64,000 nt of DNA from Rhodoplanes sp046000175. Its GTDB lineage: Bacteria > Pseudomonadota > Alphaproteobacteria > Rhizobiales > Xanthobacteraceae. The number at the start of each line of letters is the position of its first letter. Within the stretch, counting starts at the first letter, position 1. Below, in pieces: positions 50,276-60,016 of the stretch. The stretch lies in NCBI RefSeq assembly GCF_046000175.1, contig NZ_JBEOMB010000012.1, positions 3,896 through 67,895 of the forward strand, given 5' to 3'. The position numbers and the translations under genes are program-made. The notes under the pieces were generated by a model, which worked only from the letters and a program-made list of their open reading frames with translations, ran no database searches and was not told where the DNA came from.

Positions 50276-53035
50276 TCACGGCCACAGGCGCCGCCGCACC
50301 AGCTTCTCGACCTCCAGCACCAGCAGCAGGGCGACGCCGATCAGCACCACCGCCACACCGTCCAGGAGCGACACCGGGCGGGTCGCGAACATGGCCTGCA
50401 TGAACGGCGCATAGGTGAACAGGACTTGGGAGGCCGTGATCACGCCGACGCCGATCAGCACGGCGGGCGTGCCGACCACGCCGGTCCAGGTCAGCGACGT
50501 CGTGTGGAGATAACGAATGCTGAACAGATAGAAGATCTCCATCACGACGATCGTGTTGACGACGATGGTGCGGGCCTCCTCGATCGACAGGCCGCGGCTC
50601 TCGGCCCAGAAGAACATCCCGAAGGCGCCGGCGACGAACAGCAACGACACCAGCACGACCCGCCAGACCAGCAGCCCGGACAGGATCGGCGCGTCCGCGG
50701 CCCGCGGCGGCCGCCGCATGGCGTCGGGCTCGGTCGGCTCGAAGGCCAGCGTCAGGCCGAGCGCCACCGCCGTGACCATGTTGATCCACAGGATCTGCAC
50801 CGGCGTGATCGGCAGCGCCAGCCCGAACAGGATGGCCGTGATGATCGCCATCGCCTCGCCGCCGTTGGTCGGCAGCGTCCAGCCGATCACCTTGCCGAGA
50901 TTGTCGTAGACGGTGCGGCCCTCGCGCACCGCGGCGACGATCGAGGCGAAGTTGTCGTCGGCCAGCACCATCTCGGCCGCCTCCTTGGCGGCCTCGGTGC
51001 CTTTCTGGCCCATCGCGATGCCGACATCGGCGCGCTTCAGGGCGGGGGCGTCGTTGACGCCGTCGCCCGTCATCGCGATCACGCCGCCGTCCGCCTGCAG
51101 GGCGGTGACGATGCGCAGCTTGTCCTCGGGGCTCGTGCGGGCGAACACCGTGGTGTCGCGGGCGGCCGCCGCGAAGGCATCGTCGTCGAGGGTGGCGAGC
51201 CGGTCGCCGGTGATCACCGCGTCGGGCCGGGGCAGGCCGAGCCGGGCCGCGATGGCGCTCGCTGTCGCCGCATGGTCGCCGGTGATCATCTTCACGCCGA
51301 TGCCGGCGCTCCGGCACTCGGCGACCGCGGCGATCGCCTCCTCGCGCGGCGGATCGATGAGGCCGAGCAGACCGAGCAGCACCAGGTCGCTCTCGACATC
51401 GGCGACGTCGAGCGTGACGGCGCCGTGCGGCATGGTCCGGCGAGCGAGCGCCAGCACGCGCTGCCCCTGTGCTGCGAGCGCCTCCACCGCGTCGGCCCAG
51501 CGGGCGGCGTCGAGCGGCTCCGGACCGTCGGCACCGGCCTGCCGGGCGCACATTCGGATCACCACCTCGGGCGCACCCTTCACATACGCGACCGCCGCGT
51601 CCTCGTGCGCGTGGTGCAGCGTCGCCATGAAACGATGGCGGCTGTCGAACGGGATCTCGTCGGTGCGGGGGATCTGCTTGCGCACGAGCGCGGCGTCGTA
51701 CCCGGCCTTGACGGCGAACGAGACCAGTGCCCCCTCCATCGGGTCGCCGTCGATCATCCAGCCGGACTCGGCCTGGCGCAGGTCGGCATCGTTGCACAGG
51801 AGCGCCGCGCGGGCGAGGTCGTCGAGGACCGGCAGGTCGGCCGGCACGATGTCGCGTCCGTCGTTCCGGAACGCCCCGCGCGGCTCGTAGCCTTCGCCCG
51901 CCACCGTGATGGTGCCGACCGCCGTCACAGCGGTCTGCACCATCATCTCGTTGCGGGTCAGCGTGCCGGTCTTGTCGGAGCAGATCACCGACACCGAGCC
52001 CAGCGTCTCCACGGCGGGCAGGCGGCGCACGATGGCGTGGCGGGCCGCCATGCGCTGCACCCCGATGGCGAGCGTGATGGTCATCACGGCCGGCAGCCCC
52101 TCCGGGATGGCCGAGACGGCGAGCCCGACCATCGCCATGAAGGCCTCCGGCCAAGCGTAGCCGCGCAGCAGCACGGCGATGCCGAACACCACGACGCCGA
52201 CGCCGAGGATCACGACCGTGAGCTGGCGGGCGAACTGGTTCATCTGCCGCAGCAGCGGCGTCGTCAGCGTCTCGACGCTGCCGAGCAGCGTGCTGATCCG
52301 GCCGAGCTCGGTGGCGAGCGCGGTCGCCACCACGACGCCGCGGCCCTGGCCGGCCACGACGAGCGTCCCGGAGAACGCCATCGAGCCGCGGTCGCCGAGG
52401 GTGGCCTCGACCGCCACCGGCCGCACGTCCTTGTCGACCGCGACCGACTCGCCGGTGAGGATCGCCTCGTCGACCTTCAGGTTGCGGGCGCGGATCAGCC
52501 GCAGGTCGGCCGGCACCCGGTCGCCGGCCTCGATCAGCACGACGTCGCCGGGAACGATCTCCTCGGCGGCGAGAGTGACGCGGTGGCCGTCGCGCAGCAC
52601 CGAAGCGTGCGGCGTGATCATGCCGCGGATGGCGTCGAGCGCCTTCTCGGCCTTGCCCTCCTGGACGAAGCCGATCGCCGCATTGGCGACGACGACCAGC
52701 AGGATGACGGCCGTGTCGACCGGGTGACCGAGCAGAGCCGTGACCACGGCCGCGGCGAGCAGCACGTAGATCAGCAGATTGTCGAACTGGGCGAGGAAGC
52801 GCAGCAGCGGGCTGCGCGGCGCTGCCGTCGGCAGGCGATTGAAGCCGTGGACCGCGCGCCGCGCGGCGGCCTCGGCTCCCGTCAATCCCTCCGCCGTGAC
52901 CGCGAGGCGGTCCAGAACCTCGGCGGCCGGCGCGGCGTGCCAGGGGACGACTTGGTCGGGATCCGCACCGAGCGCGCATTGCTTGCGGGTGGCGGCACCG
53001 GGATCGAACGGGGCCTCGGTGGGATCGATGGTCAT
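50276..53035 (-). CDS. P-type cation-transporting ATPase, type II
   Basis: 919 residues from ATG 53035. TGES at residues 194-197, PEGLP at 311-315, the phosphorylated Asp in SDKTGTLT near 354, and MTGDGVNDAPALKRADVGIA in the hinge. Ten membrane segments are expected, four of them after residue 680. PEGLP and the N-terminal cation-ATPase domain (VPWHAAPAAEVLDRL) place it with the calcium/sodium-potassium type rather than the heavy-metal type. These ATPases are often neighbours of Usp genes in hypoxia-stress regions. Confidence 0.95.
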   Translation of the reverse strand: MTIDPTEAPFDPGAATRKQCALGADPDQVVPWHAAPAAEVLDRLAVTAEGLTGAEAAARRAVHGFNRLPTAAPRSPLLRFLAQFDNLLIYVLLAAAVVTALLGHPVDTAVILLVVVANAAIGFVQEGKAEKALDAIRGMITPHASVLRDGHRVTLAAEEIVPGDVVLIEAGDRVPADLRLIRARNLKVDEAILTGESVAVDKDVRPVAVEATLGDRGSMAFSGTLVVAGQGRGVVVATALATELGRISTLLGSVETLTTPLLRQMNQFARQLTVVILGVGVVVFGIAVLLRGYAWPEAFMAMVGLAVSAIPEGLPAVMTITLAIGVQRMAARHAIVRRLPAVETLGSVSVICSDKTGTLTRNEMMVQTAVTAVGTITVAGEGYEPRGAFRNDGRDIVPADLPVLDDLARAALLCNDADLRQAESGWMIDGDPMEGALVSFAVKAGYDAALVRKQIPRTDEIPFDSRHRFMATLHHAHEDAAVAYVKGAPEVVIRMCARQAGADGPEPLDAARWADAVEALAAQGQRVLALARRTMPHGAVTLDVADVESDLVLLGLLGLIDPPREEAIAAVAECRSAGIGVKMITGDHAATASAIAARLGLPRPDAVITGDRLATLDDDAFAAAARDTTVFARTSPEDKLRIVTALQADGGVIAMTGDGVNDAPALKRADVGIAMGQKGTEAAKEAAEMVLADDNFASIVAAVREGRTVYDNLGKVIGWTLPTNGGEAMAIITAILFGLALPITPVQILWINMVTAVALGLTLAFEPTEPDAMRRPPRAADAPILSGLLVWRVVLVSLLFVAGAFGMFFWAESRGLSIEEARTIVVNTIVVMEIFYLFSIRYLHTTSLTWTGVVGTPAVLIGVGVITASQVLFTYAPFMQAMFATRPVSLLDGVAVVLIGVALLLVLEVEKLVRRRLWP

Positions 53036-53205
53036 CGATGTCTCCGCGGGTCTGCCGAACGGTCCTCCTGATCATGGCGACGCGGGCATGCGTCGCAATT
53101 CCGGCGTCTTCCGGGTGGGGCGTGATGACGCGGGGCGGGCGATGACGCGGGACGGCTCGGCCCATGCGAGACGACGCCCTCGAGAGACGACCCGCGCCCG
53201 CTCGC

Positions 53206-54525
53206 TCAGCTGCGGCGGCCGATCGGCACGGCCCTGGCGAGCTCGCTCGTTCGAGCGCCTGCTCGCCCTCCCGGTCGCGCGTCTGCGTCGGCGCGCACCG
53301 GCGCGGCGGGCCGATTAGCCATCTTGGCGGCGCGGTCGGCCCAGTCGAGCGCCAGCGCGGTTCCGATCAGCACGAGGATGCCGCCGACATTCACCGCGAT
53401 GACGGCCGGCATGCTCCACGCGGCCTCGGTCAGCGCGATCGTGCCGGCGACCGACAGCACGGTTCCGAGCGCGAACACCGGCAGCGACCGCCGCCCCAGC
53501 ACGGCGACCACGGCGGCCGGCGCCGCCGACAGCCAGCGGGCGCTCGCCGGGACGAGCACGGCGATCAGATAGGCGAGGGCGAGGACGTTGGCGACGCGCC
53601 ACAGCGACAGTTGCGTCTTGCTGGGCTGCGGGGCCAGCTCGGACGGCAGCACCGCGGCCCACTGCATGAACGCGATCTGGCCCGACAGGCCCTTCAGCAA
53701 GACGCTGCCGATCACGACAACGAGGGCGAGCCGGAGGAGCCGCGACGAGCGCGGCAGCGCGATCCCGTCGAGGGCGGCGAGCCCGGCGACGATCCCGATC
53801 GTGAACAGGAGCTGCCAGGCGAACGGGTTGAAGAACCAGCCCTGTCCTTCGGCGCCGTTCGGCAGGTTCATGTCGGTCGCCTGCACGAGCAGCCAGAGCG
53901 CCGCCGATGCGGCGAGCGCCACGATCGGAGCCGTGCGGGCGAGCCACAGGATCACCGGCGCCAGACCGAGCAGCACCACATAGAGCGGCAGGATGTCGAC
54001 ATAGCTCGGCTGGAAGGTCAGGGCGAGGGCGCGCAGGATGGTGTCCTCGGTCGCCGTGAACAGCGGAAGCAGGCCCAGCATCGTGAGCTGGTCGGGGCGC
54101 TCCAGCCGGGCTGCGGACCATGCCACCACGGCGGCCACGAATAACAGCGTCATCAGATGGGCGGCGTACAGCTCCGCCATCCTGGCGCCGATCCGGGCGG
54201 CACCGGCCGGCACGCCGCGGCTGTCGATCAGCGGTCCATACGCGACCGCGACGGCGAAGCCGGCGAGCAGCACGAAGACGTCGGCGGCGTCGCTGAACCA
54301 GAGATGCGCCGGCGTCGCGACGCTCAGCGGATTGTTGTGGATGTGGTTCACGAAGATGAACAGGAGCGCGAGCCCGCGCACGACGTCGACCCGCGTGTCG
54401 CGCGGGGGACGGCCGGTCCCGGGAACGGGCCTGGGCGAGATCAACCAAGAGCGGAGCGATCGGTCCATTGGGGCGATCCGGTCTGCGAGAGGTCGAGCCG
54501 GCGTCGCGGTCTCGCGCCTCGTCAT
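53206..54525 (-). CDS. OpgC-domain membrane protein
   Basis: 439 residues from ATG 54525 (or ATG 54468). A typical OpgC start: RDTRVDVVRGLALLFIFVNH, then PAHLWFSDAADVFVLLAGFA. About ten membrane segments follow; the C-terminal 40 residues are basic. OpgC-type acyltransferases modify periplasmic glucans with succinate; this subgroup is not characterised. It lies 12 bases after the anti-sigma gene and is probably co-transcribed with it. Confidence 0.9.
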   Translation of the reverse strand: MTRRETATPARPLADRIAPMDRSLRSWLISPRPVPGTGRPPRDTRVDVVRGLALLFIFVNHIHNNPLSVATPAHLWFSDAADVFVLLAGFAVAVAYGPLIDSRGVPAGAARIGARMAELYAAHLMTLLFVAAVVAWSAARLERPDQLTMLGLLPLFTATEDTILRALALTFQPSYVDILPLYVVLLGLAPVILWLARTAPIVALAASAALWLLVQATDMNLPNGAEGQGWFFNPFAWQLLFTIGIVAGLAALDGIALPRSSRLLRLALVVVIGSVLLKGLSGQIAFMQWAAVLPSELAPQPSKTQLSLWRVANVLALAYLIAVLVPASARWLSAAPAAVVAVLGRRSLPVFALGTVLSVAGTIALTEAAWSMPAVIAVNVGGILVLIGTALALDWADRAAKMANRPAAPVRADADARPGGRAGARTSELARAVPIGRRS

Positions 54526-54537
54526 GAGAGTCGGCGA

Positions 54538-55323
54538 TCAGCGGCCGGCGCCGAGCCGGGTCGCGGCCTGCGCGAGTGCCCGGTCCGGCACGTCGCCGGT
54601 GAGCGCATAGATGCGCTCGCCGGACTGCCAGTAGACGGTGGTTTCCCGGGTCGACCGCACGGCCGTGGGTGCGACCGTGTCGGGCGCCGGCGATCGCGCG
54701 GCGAACATGGAGACGCGACCCAGCGTGTCGGCGTCGAGCACCACCTCGACGCTGTGGCCCAGCCGGGAGGGAAAGACCTGCGCGTCCATCACGCGCCACT
54801 CGGGCGGCAGCGGCGGCAGGGCGATCCCGGTGAAGGCGAGGATTTCGGCTGGGTTGAAGGCGGCGCCCTGGCGCTGCGACGCCATGCGGGCGCGGACCAG
54901 CGCCGTCTCGTGGGCATGCCGGGCGTCCTCGACAAAGTCCGGTGCGCCGGGCGGTCCCTCGCTCTCCCAGCGGTCGCTCTGCGCGTGGGCGATCCAACCG
55001 GCGCAGACCAGCAGCGCCACCGCCGCGACGCGCCGCAGCCGCCGGTCGATGCGGCGCCAGGCCATGGCGCGGTCGAGCCGGCGGGCCGCCTCCTGCAGGC
55101 GGCCCGAGGCCGGCGGTGCGGGCCCGAACGCCAGCCGGAGCGCGTCGCGGGTCCGCAGGTCGGCCATCACCCGGGCGGCGGCCTCCGGATGACGGGCGAG
55201 GTGATCCTCGACCTCCACCCGGCGAGCGGGGCCGAGCTGATCGTCGACGAAGCCGTCGAGATCGGCTTCGCTGATCGGGTCCGCGATCGGATCGGAGGTC
55301 GGGCTACAGGTCGGATCAGTCAT
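54538..55323 (-). CDS. anti-sigma factor, transmembrane
   Basis: 261 residues from ATG 55323, overlapping the sigma gene by eight bases. The N-terminal 65 residues follow the anti-sigma domain (ISEADLDGFVDDQLGPARRV, EVEDHLARHPEAAARV); the zinc-binding His/Cys set is reduced to the single HLARHP. One membrane segment lies near residue 100 (VAAVALLVCAGWIAHA) with a periplasmic domain after it. It should hold the ECF sigma factor inactive at the membrane. Confidence 0.88.
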   Translation of the reverse strand: MTDPTCSPTSDPIADPISEADLDGFVDDQLGPARRVEVEDHLARHPEAAARVMADLRTRDALRLAFGPAPPASGRLQEAARRLDRAMAWRRIDRRLRRVAAVALLVCAGWIAHAQSDRWESEGPPGAPDFVEDARHAHETALVRARMASQRQGAAFNPAEILAFTGIALPPLPPEWRVMDAQVFPSRLGHSVEVVLDADTLGRVSMFAARSPAPDTVAPTAVRSTRETTVYWQSGERIYALTGDVPDRALAQAATRLGAGR

Positions 55324-55930
55324 CGTTGCCTCTCACGAGACGCAGGGCCGGGCGGCCGGCGGCGCGGGCGGCCGGTACAGGGGGGCGAGCTGCGGCCGCG
55401 GGAGCTGTGGTCGGCTCCGGCGGCGCCGCGGCCGCCCGGTTTCCATTGAGACTACGCAGGGCCGCGCGGGCCCGGCTCAGGCGCGACATCAGGGTGCCGA
55501 CCGGGATGCCGAGCGTGGCGGCGGCGTCCTGGTAGGTCAGCTCTTCGACGGCGACAAGGTGGAGAGCCGCGCGCTGCTCGTCGGGCAGCGTCAGGAAGGC
55601 GCGGGAGATCTGGCGGAGATGTAGCCGGCTCTCCTGGCCGGCCGGGACCGTCGTCTCGACCAGGCGCGAGAGCTCCGCCGCGCGGTCACGCTCCGCCTGC
55701 CAGCGCCGGTGGTCGTCGATGACGATGTTGTGCAGAATCGACAGCAGCCAGCCGCGAAGATTGCCGCCGGGTCGGAAGCTCGCGAGCCGCTCGTAGGCAC
55801 GGATCAAGGTGTCGTGGACGAGATCGTCAGCGCGCGCGTCGTCGCGGGTCAGGGCGCGCGCATAGCGCCGCAGCGGCGCCAGGTGCGCCACCACATCATC
55901 GTCGCTGCCGGTCCCGGGATCCTCGTTCAT
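55316..55930 (-). CDS. ECF-family RNA polymerase sigma factor
   Basis: 204 residues from ATG 55930. Region 2 is RYARALTRDDARADDLVHDT with GGNLRGWLLSILHNIVIDDH; region 4 is FLTLPDEQRAALHLVAVEEL with YQDAAATLGIPVGTLMSRLS. A Pro/Ala-rich tail of about 35 residues is added. It is co-transcribed with its anti-sigma gene and OpgC, and lies directly downstream of the terminal-oxidase genes on the same strand. Confidence 0.93.
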   Translation of the reverse strand: MNEDPGTGSDDDVVAHLAPLRRYARALTRDDARADDLVHDTLIRAYERLASFRPGGNLRGWLLSILHNIVIDDHRRWQAERDRAAELSRLVETTVPAGQESRLHLRQISRAFLTLPDEQRAALHLVAVEELTYQDAAATLGIPVGTLMSRLSRARAALRSLNGNRAAAAPPEPTTAPAAAARPPVPAARAAGRPALRLVRGNDD

Positions 55931-55957
55931 GCCCCGTATACGAGGCTGCCGGCGTGT

Positions 55958-56908
55958 CTATTCCGGCGGCGACTGCGACATCCGCGCGCGGCTGGTAGCT
56001 ACCTCGGACAAGGGCGATGCGGCGAGCCCGCGCGCCACGATGGCGAGCGCCGCCATCATGTAGACGAGTCCCATCGGCATCCACATGATCAGCCCGGCGA
56101 GCTGCTGGTCGGCGAGCGGCGACAGGCCGAAGGCGAGCGCCCCGGGCGCCATCAGCGGGAACCACAGGCCGGGCGAGAAGGTGAGCAGCGCCCCCAGCAG
56201 GCCGGTGTGCATCAGGGTCGCCAGCAGCACCGGCGCAGCGGCGAGCGCCGCCCCGGCGCCGCTATGCGCCGCGCCCAGGAGGGTCCGCCAGAACACCAGT
56301 GAGACGCCGACGAGCGAGGCGAGCATCACGAGATGCAGCGCGCCGTCGCGCAGCGCCGCCTCATAGAGCTGCGGCACATGCCAGAGCCAGATGGCGGCCC
56401 CGTAGGCGAGTCCGGCGACGGCCGGCCGCCCGAGCCACGATGCGGCTCCGCCCTCGCGTGCGCGAGCGTCCCCTGGGGCCGCCCACACGCCCCCCGCTCC
56501 GAGCAGAAGGAGGGGCGGGGCCAGCGCGACCAGGATCACATGCTGGACCATGTGGGCCCAGGCGAGATGGGCGGCGAGCCGGCACAGCGGCGACACAAGG
56601 GCGACGCCTAGCAGGAGCCATCCGGCGCCGAACAGCACGACCCGCTGCGCGGGCGGCGCGACGCCGTCGCGACGCCGGGCGAGAACGGCGGGGAGATAGA
56701 GGGCCGGCAGAAGCAGCACCGGCAGCAGCGTCGCCGGCGCTAGGCTCCAGGCGGACGAGACTGTGGCCGGCGTCAGGGCGGTCGCGCCGGACAAACAGAG
56801 CGCGAGGAGGCGATCGACCGGCCCCGCGGAGGGGCCGATCAACAGGCCTAACGCGACACCGGCCATCCCGGCCGCCGTCACCGCGAGGATCACCCGAATG
56901 GGCCGCAT
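55958..56908 (-). CDS. CtaG-like (caa3-type) cytochrome oxidase assembly protein
   Basis: 316 residues from ATG 56908, chosen for the GAGGTGACG ribosome site; the open frame reaches 57034 without protein character. Eight or nine membrane segments. The family motifs LAWAHMVQHVILVALAPPLL, WLWHVPQLYEAAL and LMHTGLLGALLTFSP, with the histidines of the caa3_CtaG group, are present. It helps copper insertion or assembly of the oxidase encoded upstream on the same strand. Confidence 0.9.
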   Translation of the reverse strand: MRPIRVILAVTAAGMAGVALGLLIGPSAGPVDRLLALCLSGATALTPATVSSAWSLAPATLLPVLLLPALYLPAVLARRRDGVAPPAQRVVLFGAGWLLLGVALVSPLCRLAAHLAWAHMVQHVILVALAPPLLLLGAGGVWAAPGDARAREGGAASWLGRPAVAGLAYGAAIWLWHVPQLYEAALRDGALHLVMLASLVGVSLVFWRTLLGAAHSGAGAALAAAPVLLATLMHTGLLGALLTFSPGLWFPLMAPGALAFGLSPLADQQLAGLIMWMPMGLVYMMAALAIVARGLAASPLSEVATSRARMSQSPPE

Positions 56909-57156
56909 CACGTCACCTCGTTCGAAGGCGTCACCTCGCGCAACCCGATCGTCGGCGTCGAACGTTTGCTCCGCCGACGGCGACGAAGCCGAGCGGGGAC
57001 CGTGCCGAGACGTAACCACCACCGTCGCCGGCACGTTCCAACAGGCGTCGGCTGTCGAAAGATGCCGGTGCTCACATCCGCGGTGTGCAGGACCGCTGCG
57101 CCGGGCGGATCATATCGCGCGGCGAGATCACCCAGCGCCACGGCTGGTGCACTGTG

Positions 57157-57591
57157 TCAGCTGGCTGCTCGGTGGCCAAGTCGCGCGCCGGTCCGATCTC
57201 CGGTGTTTGCGCTGGAAGGATCGCACATGGACGCCGCGACGATCGGGGCTCCGGTCCACAGGGTCGCGACCAGCGCCACCATGCTCGTGCCGATCGCGAC
57301 GCGGTGGGCAAAGCGCGCGACTTCGGCTCCACCCGGCCGCCGACGCCACGTGTAGATCAATAGCGCGACGAGCGCGCCGACATGCGCGGTCCACAGCAGC
57401 ACGAGGAGCGCGCGCAAGAGGCTCGTTCCGGCCACGGTCGGGCGCTCCCATCCCGCTGCGCAGCCGATCGACTGCAGGGCGTAGAGCAGAACGAAGGCCG
57501 AGCTCCAGATCACGAAGCCGGCGACCAGGAGCAGGAGCGTCACGGCCCTGTCGGTCCGGGTCGTCGTCTCCGGTCTCGTCTGCGGAGTCAT
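57157..57591 (-). CDS. small membrane protein of the oxidase cluster
   Basis: 144 residues from ATG 57591, overlapping the ctaD stop by ATGA. Three membrane segments: VTLLLLVAGFVIWSSAFVLL, LLRALLVLLWTAHVGALVAL and IGTSMVALVATLWTGAPIVA. No family is recognised. Its place, directly coupled to the ctaD I+III gene, suggests a small subunit (subunit IV-like) or assembly factor. Confidence 0.75.
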   Translation of the reverse strand: MTPQTRPETTTRTDRAVTLLLLVAGFVIWSSAFVLLYALQSIGCAAGWERPTVAGTSLLRALLVLLWTAHVGALVALLIYTWRRRPGGAEVARFAHRVAIGTSMVALVATLWTGAPIVAASMCDPSSANTGDRTGARLGHRAAS

Positions 57592-58854
57592 CGCGGGATC
57601 CACGGCAGGCCGAAGGCCAGCCCCAGCGTGGCGAGGCCGATCGCGGCCGTCGCGGCGTGCCACAGGCCGCCGATGCGCAGATCGAGCCGGCGCACGGCGG
57701 AGACGTAGCCGGCGCGGCTCCGCCACAGCCCGTAGAGCGCGAGAACGATGCCGATCGCCGCGTGCAGGGCCGCATAGACCAGCACCACCAGGGTGCTCGC
57801 CGCATAGGCGTGCGCGGTCGGGGCCGGCACGGCGGCGATGATCGCACCAAAGCCGGCGAGCGCGAGGGCGTGCCCCAGCGCGGCGACGAGGAGCGCGGCC
57901 TCGCGCGGCCGCGGCGCCACCGCGATCGCCGGACGCGCCGCGACGGCGCCCGCCGCCGTCGCGATCATGAGCCCGGCCAGCACGGCGAGGCCACTCGCGA
58001 GGTCCGGCACGAGCCAGGCGGGCGGCGGCCAGTTCGGCGCCACCACCCACAGAAACAGAATCCCGAACCCGAGCGACGCGAAGGCGGTTGCGTCGGCCGC
58101 CAGCGCGAGCGCCATGGCCCACAGCGCCGGCGGGCTCGCCGCCTCGGTGTGAGGACGCGCCACGGCGCCGCGCCCGGCCGGCAGCGGGCCGCGGTCGGTC
58201 GCGCTGCCGGAGCCTCGGGTCCACAGCAGGAACGAGCCGACCGTCGCCGCCGCCGCGACCAGCGCGACCGCATAGGTCTGAAGCAGCACGCCGATGAAGA
58301 AACCGCCGGTGAGGATCGCGCTGATCAGCGGCAGAAAGGTCCGGTTCGGCAGGACGACGATCTGCTCGAGCCGACCCGAGACGACGTCCACGGCGAGCGT
58401 CTCCAGGCGGCCCTCTCGCACGAAGCCGAGATAGCCGTCGCCGGCCGCGCAGCGCCGTGCGAGGTCCGGCTCGCTCGCGAGTGGCGTGCGCGAGCCGACA
58501 TGCGGGAGGGCGGCGAAGTTGTAGCTCGGTGGCGGCAGCGGCACGGCCCAGTCGAGCGTGCCGGCCCGCCAGGGATTTCGCACGGTGCGCGGGCCGTAGC
58601 GCGCCTGCATCAGCACGTCGACAGTGAACAGCGCGAAGCCGATCGCCATCACGAACCCGCCGATCGAGGAGACGAGGTTGAGCCACTCCCATCCCATGCC
58701 GTCCGGATAGGTGTAGATGCGGCGCGGCATGCCCATGAGACCGGTCCAGTGCATGCCGAGGAAGGTGAGGTTGAAGCCGCCGAAGATCAGCCAGAACACC
58801 GTGACGCCGAAGCCGTGCCGCGCCGCCCGGCCCGTGAAGCTCGGCAGCCAGTAA
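57588..58854 (-). pseudogene. ctaD: ctaD, cytochrome oxidase subunit I+III, C-terminal part (split by IS630)
   Basis: The frame resumes after the IS630 end with YYWLPSFTGRAARHGFGVTV and WTGLMGMPRRIYTYPDGMGW, the last helix and the conserved C-terminal loop of subunit I. From about 130 residues further on a subunit III-like section with seven membrane segments follows (LPNRTFLPLISAILTGGFFI, GSFLLWTRG, AAPNWPPPAW region). Joined with 60017-61296 the reading frame is exact and gives 847 residues. No own start codon is likely. Confidence 0.88.
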
Positions 58855-60016
58855 TACCAAAGGCCTCTGTGACTGACTCGCTGGGGATTCCGGGGAACGG
58901 GCGGATGTGATTCGGTTGGCGCGGGAGGATTCGCGCCATGGCGACAGCGGTTGCTCTGCGGACGGATTTCTCGGCGGCCGATCTGCGGCGTCTGGCGGCA
59001 GCGTCGAAGAACGCCAACCAGAGCCGGCGGCTGTTGTCGCTGGCGGCGGTCCGGGACGGCATGAACCGGACCGAGGCGGCCAGGGTCGGGGGAATGGACC
59101 GGCAGACGCTGCGCGACTGGGTGCATCGGTTCAACGCCCACGGTCCGGACGGGCTTCTGGACATCCCGTCGCAAGGTCCGAGCTCGCGGCTGACCGCGGC
59201 GCAGCTCGCCGAACTGGAACAGATCGTCGAGACTGGTCCGGACCCGGCCGTGCACGGCGTGGTGCGCTGGCGGCGGGTCGATCTGAAGCGCCTGATCGCC
59301 GAACGCTTCGGAGTCGAGTATCACGAGCGAACGATCGGCAAGATCCTCGACGCGCTCGGCTTCTCCCACATCAGCGCGCGGCCGCGTCATCCGGGGCAGG
59401 ATGTCGGAACCATCACGGCGTTCAAAAAAACTTCGCGGCGACGCTGAACGCTCATCTCGCCGACGTCGCCGACCAGAAGCCGGTCGAGATCTGGTTCCAG
59501 GACGAGGCGCGCATCGGCCAGAAGAACGGCATCGCACGCATGTGGGCGCGGCGCGGAACCCGGCCGCGCCAACCCGCCGACCAGCGCTACGAGAATGCCT
59601 GGCTGTTCGGGGCCATCTGCCCGGCGCGCGGCACCGGTGCCGCCGTCGCCATGCCGGCCGCCGACACCGAGGCCATGCAGGTCCACCTTGACGAAATCGC
59701 CCGCACCGTCGCCAAGGGAGCCCACGCCGTCCTGTTGCTCGACCGCGCCGGCTGGCACACCACGCCCGCGCTGAAAGTGCCGAAGAACATGACCTTGCTG
59801 TTCCTGCCGTCGCGCTCGCCGGAGCTCAACCCGGTCGAGAACGTCTGGCAGTTCCTGCGCGGCAACTGGCTCTCCAACCGCGTCTTCGACACCTACGACG
59901 ACATCATCGACGCCGCCTGCGACGCCTGGCGACGCCTCGTCGACCAGCCCGAGACCATCACGTCCATCGGAATGAGAGCATGGGCTCACATCGGTCAAAC
60001 ATGAGGGCCGTTGGTA
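58855..60016 (+). mobile_element. IS630-family insertion sequence in ctaD
   Basis: The ends are imperfect inverted repeats: TACCAAAGGCC... at 58855 and the complement of TACCAACGGCC... ending at 60016. TAA flanks both sides (58852-58854 and 60017-60019), including the TA duplicated by this family; removing the element and one TAA restores the ctaD frame. Length is 1,162 bases. Confidence 0.9.
58938..60004 (+). CDS. IS630-family transposase, two frames joined by -1 frameshift
   Basis: The first frame (ATG 58938 to TGA 59447) has the HTH domain: NANQSRRLLSLAAVRDGMNR, WVHRFNAHGPDGLLD. The second (ending 60004) carries the DDE residues: WFQDEARIG, AVLLLDRAGWHT and SPELNPVENVWQFL. The frames meet at TTC followed by seven A and C (59424-59434), where a -1 slip gives FKKNFAATLN. 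Slippery A-tracts at this place are known in IS630 elements. Both parts look undamaged. Confidence 0.88.

Noticed and set aside
50252..53071. Very long plus-strand frame opposite the P-type ATPase gene
   Set aside because: His/Arg/Asp-rich antisense shadow of a gene with all P-type ATPase motifs.
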